Positions 5,766 through 5,905 of a DNA stretch of 5,905 bases are shown piece by piece. The DNA comes from DATEJJ01 sp039649115 (GTDB lineage Bacteria > Actinomycetota > Actinomycetes > Mycobacteriales > Micromonosporaceae): the NCBI GenBank assembly GCA_039649115.1, contig JBBWZQ010000371.1:1-5905 (forward strand), given 5' to 3'. The first letter of the stretch is position 1. Each line of letters opens with the position of its first letter. The position numbers and the translations under genes were made by a program. The notes beneath the pieces are model-generated. The model was not told the DNA's origin and made no database searches. It saw only the letters and a list, made by a program, of their open reading frames with translations.

Positions 5766-5905
5766 TCAGGCGTGGGGTAGGTCGAACAGGGTCTGCTCCT
5801 GGTGGGCGACCTCAGCAGGCTGGGGTGCCGTCTTGCGGCGCCGGACCGTCTTCGCGCTACGTACGCCGGCGCGAGCCCCGTCGGCGCCGCCCAGTGCCTT
5901 ACGCA
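5766..5905 (-). CDS. C-terminus of an unidentified protein, partial at right edge
   Basis: Only the last 45 codons are present, ending at TGA 5768-5766. The visible piece is basic and low-complexity (RKALGGADGARAGVRSAKTV then RRRKTAPQPAEVAHQEQ), followed by a short hydrophobic end, TLFDLPHA. Codon third positions are GC-rich and the frame is open to the window edge, which supports a real coding end over chance. A flexible Lys/Arg-rich tail suits a nucleic-acid-binding protein, but the domain that would identify it lies outside the window. It is on the same strand as the helicase and 138 bases upstream of it. Confidence 0.6.
   Translation of the reverse strand, partial: RKALGGADGARAGVRSAKTVRRRKTAPQPAEVAHQEQTLFDLPHA

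Noticed and set aside
4695..5780. Long plus-strand open frame of 361 codons, and a similar one at 2361-3374.
   Set aside because: Both lie antisense to the helicase gene, which has all its motifs. Long shadow frames are normal at this GC content, and their products are Gly/Asp/Arg-rich noise.
5766..5790. The ending EQTLFDLPHA resembles a sliding-clamp binding motif.
   Set aside because: The spacing does not match QLxLF or the six-residue form, and the rest of the protein is outside the window.

Overview
The window is very GC-rich (roughly 70% by eye). Codon third positions are almost all G or C, and genes overlap at ATGA-type junctions. This points to a high-GC actinobacterium (Streptomyces, Micromonospora or a relative). 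The gene content suggests an accessory mobile region such as an integrative element, plasmid or prophage: a lone helicase, small Cys-rich proteins, a piece of cytosine methyltransferase, and no housekeeping genes. No integrase, relaxase or rRNA/tRNA is visible, so the type of element cannot be named. Every supported gene reads on the minus strand, from right to left. The long plus-strand open frames are shadows.

Layout from right (upstream) to left (downstream). (1) 5766-5905: last 45 codons of an unidentified basic protein. (2) 5628-5765: intergenic stretch with a hairpin, then a good ribosome site. (3) 2646-5627: the dominant gene, a 993-residue superfamily 2 DEAH helicase. It has about four helicase-associated (HA) repeats and an unusual C-terminal Cys/His plus helix-turn-helix tail. 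(4) 2197-2608: remains of a gene that ended in a Cys-rich zinc-finger-like module. It now has two frame changes, an in-frame TGA and two lost cysteines. (5) 1969-2197: a second broken gene with two apparent frame changes. (6) 1739-1963: a small two-helix membrane protein. (7) 1012-1746: an intact 244-residue protein of unknown function. (8) 805-1015: a small gene split by one apparent extra base. (9) 697-804: a less GC-rich gap with a palindromic operator-like site and an extended -10 promoter candidate. (10) 169-696: an intact protein with a C-terminal CxC/CxxC zinc ribbon. (11) 1-173: a C5 cytosine-methyltransferase segment with the catalytic PPCQ motif, running off the left edge. It has no visible start and no room for the AdoMet-binding motif I.

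Genes 4 to 8 look like one operon, with overlaps of 4 and 8 bases at two junctions. Three of these five genes need frame repairs, while the neighbouring 3 kb helicase is uninterrupted. Local gene decay therefore explains the breaks better than uniform sequencing error. The helicase and the methyltransferase remnant raise the possibility of a defence or anti-restriction role for the region, but this is inference from proximity only.
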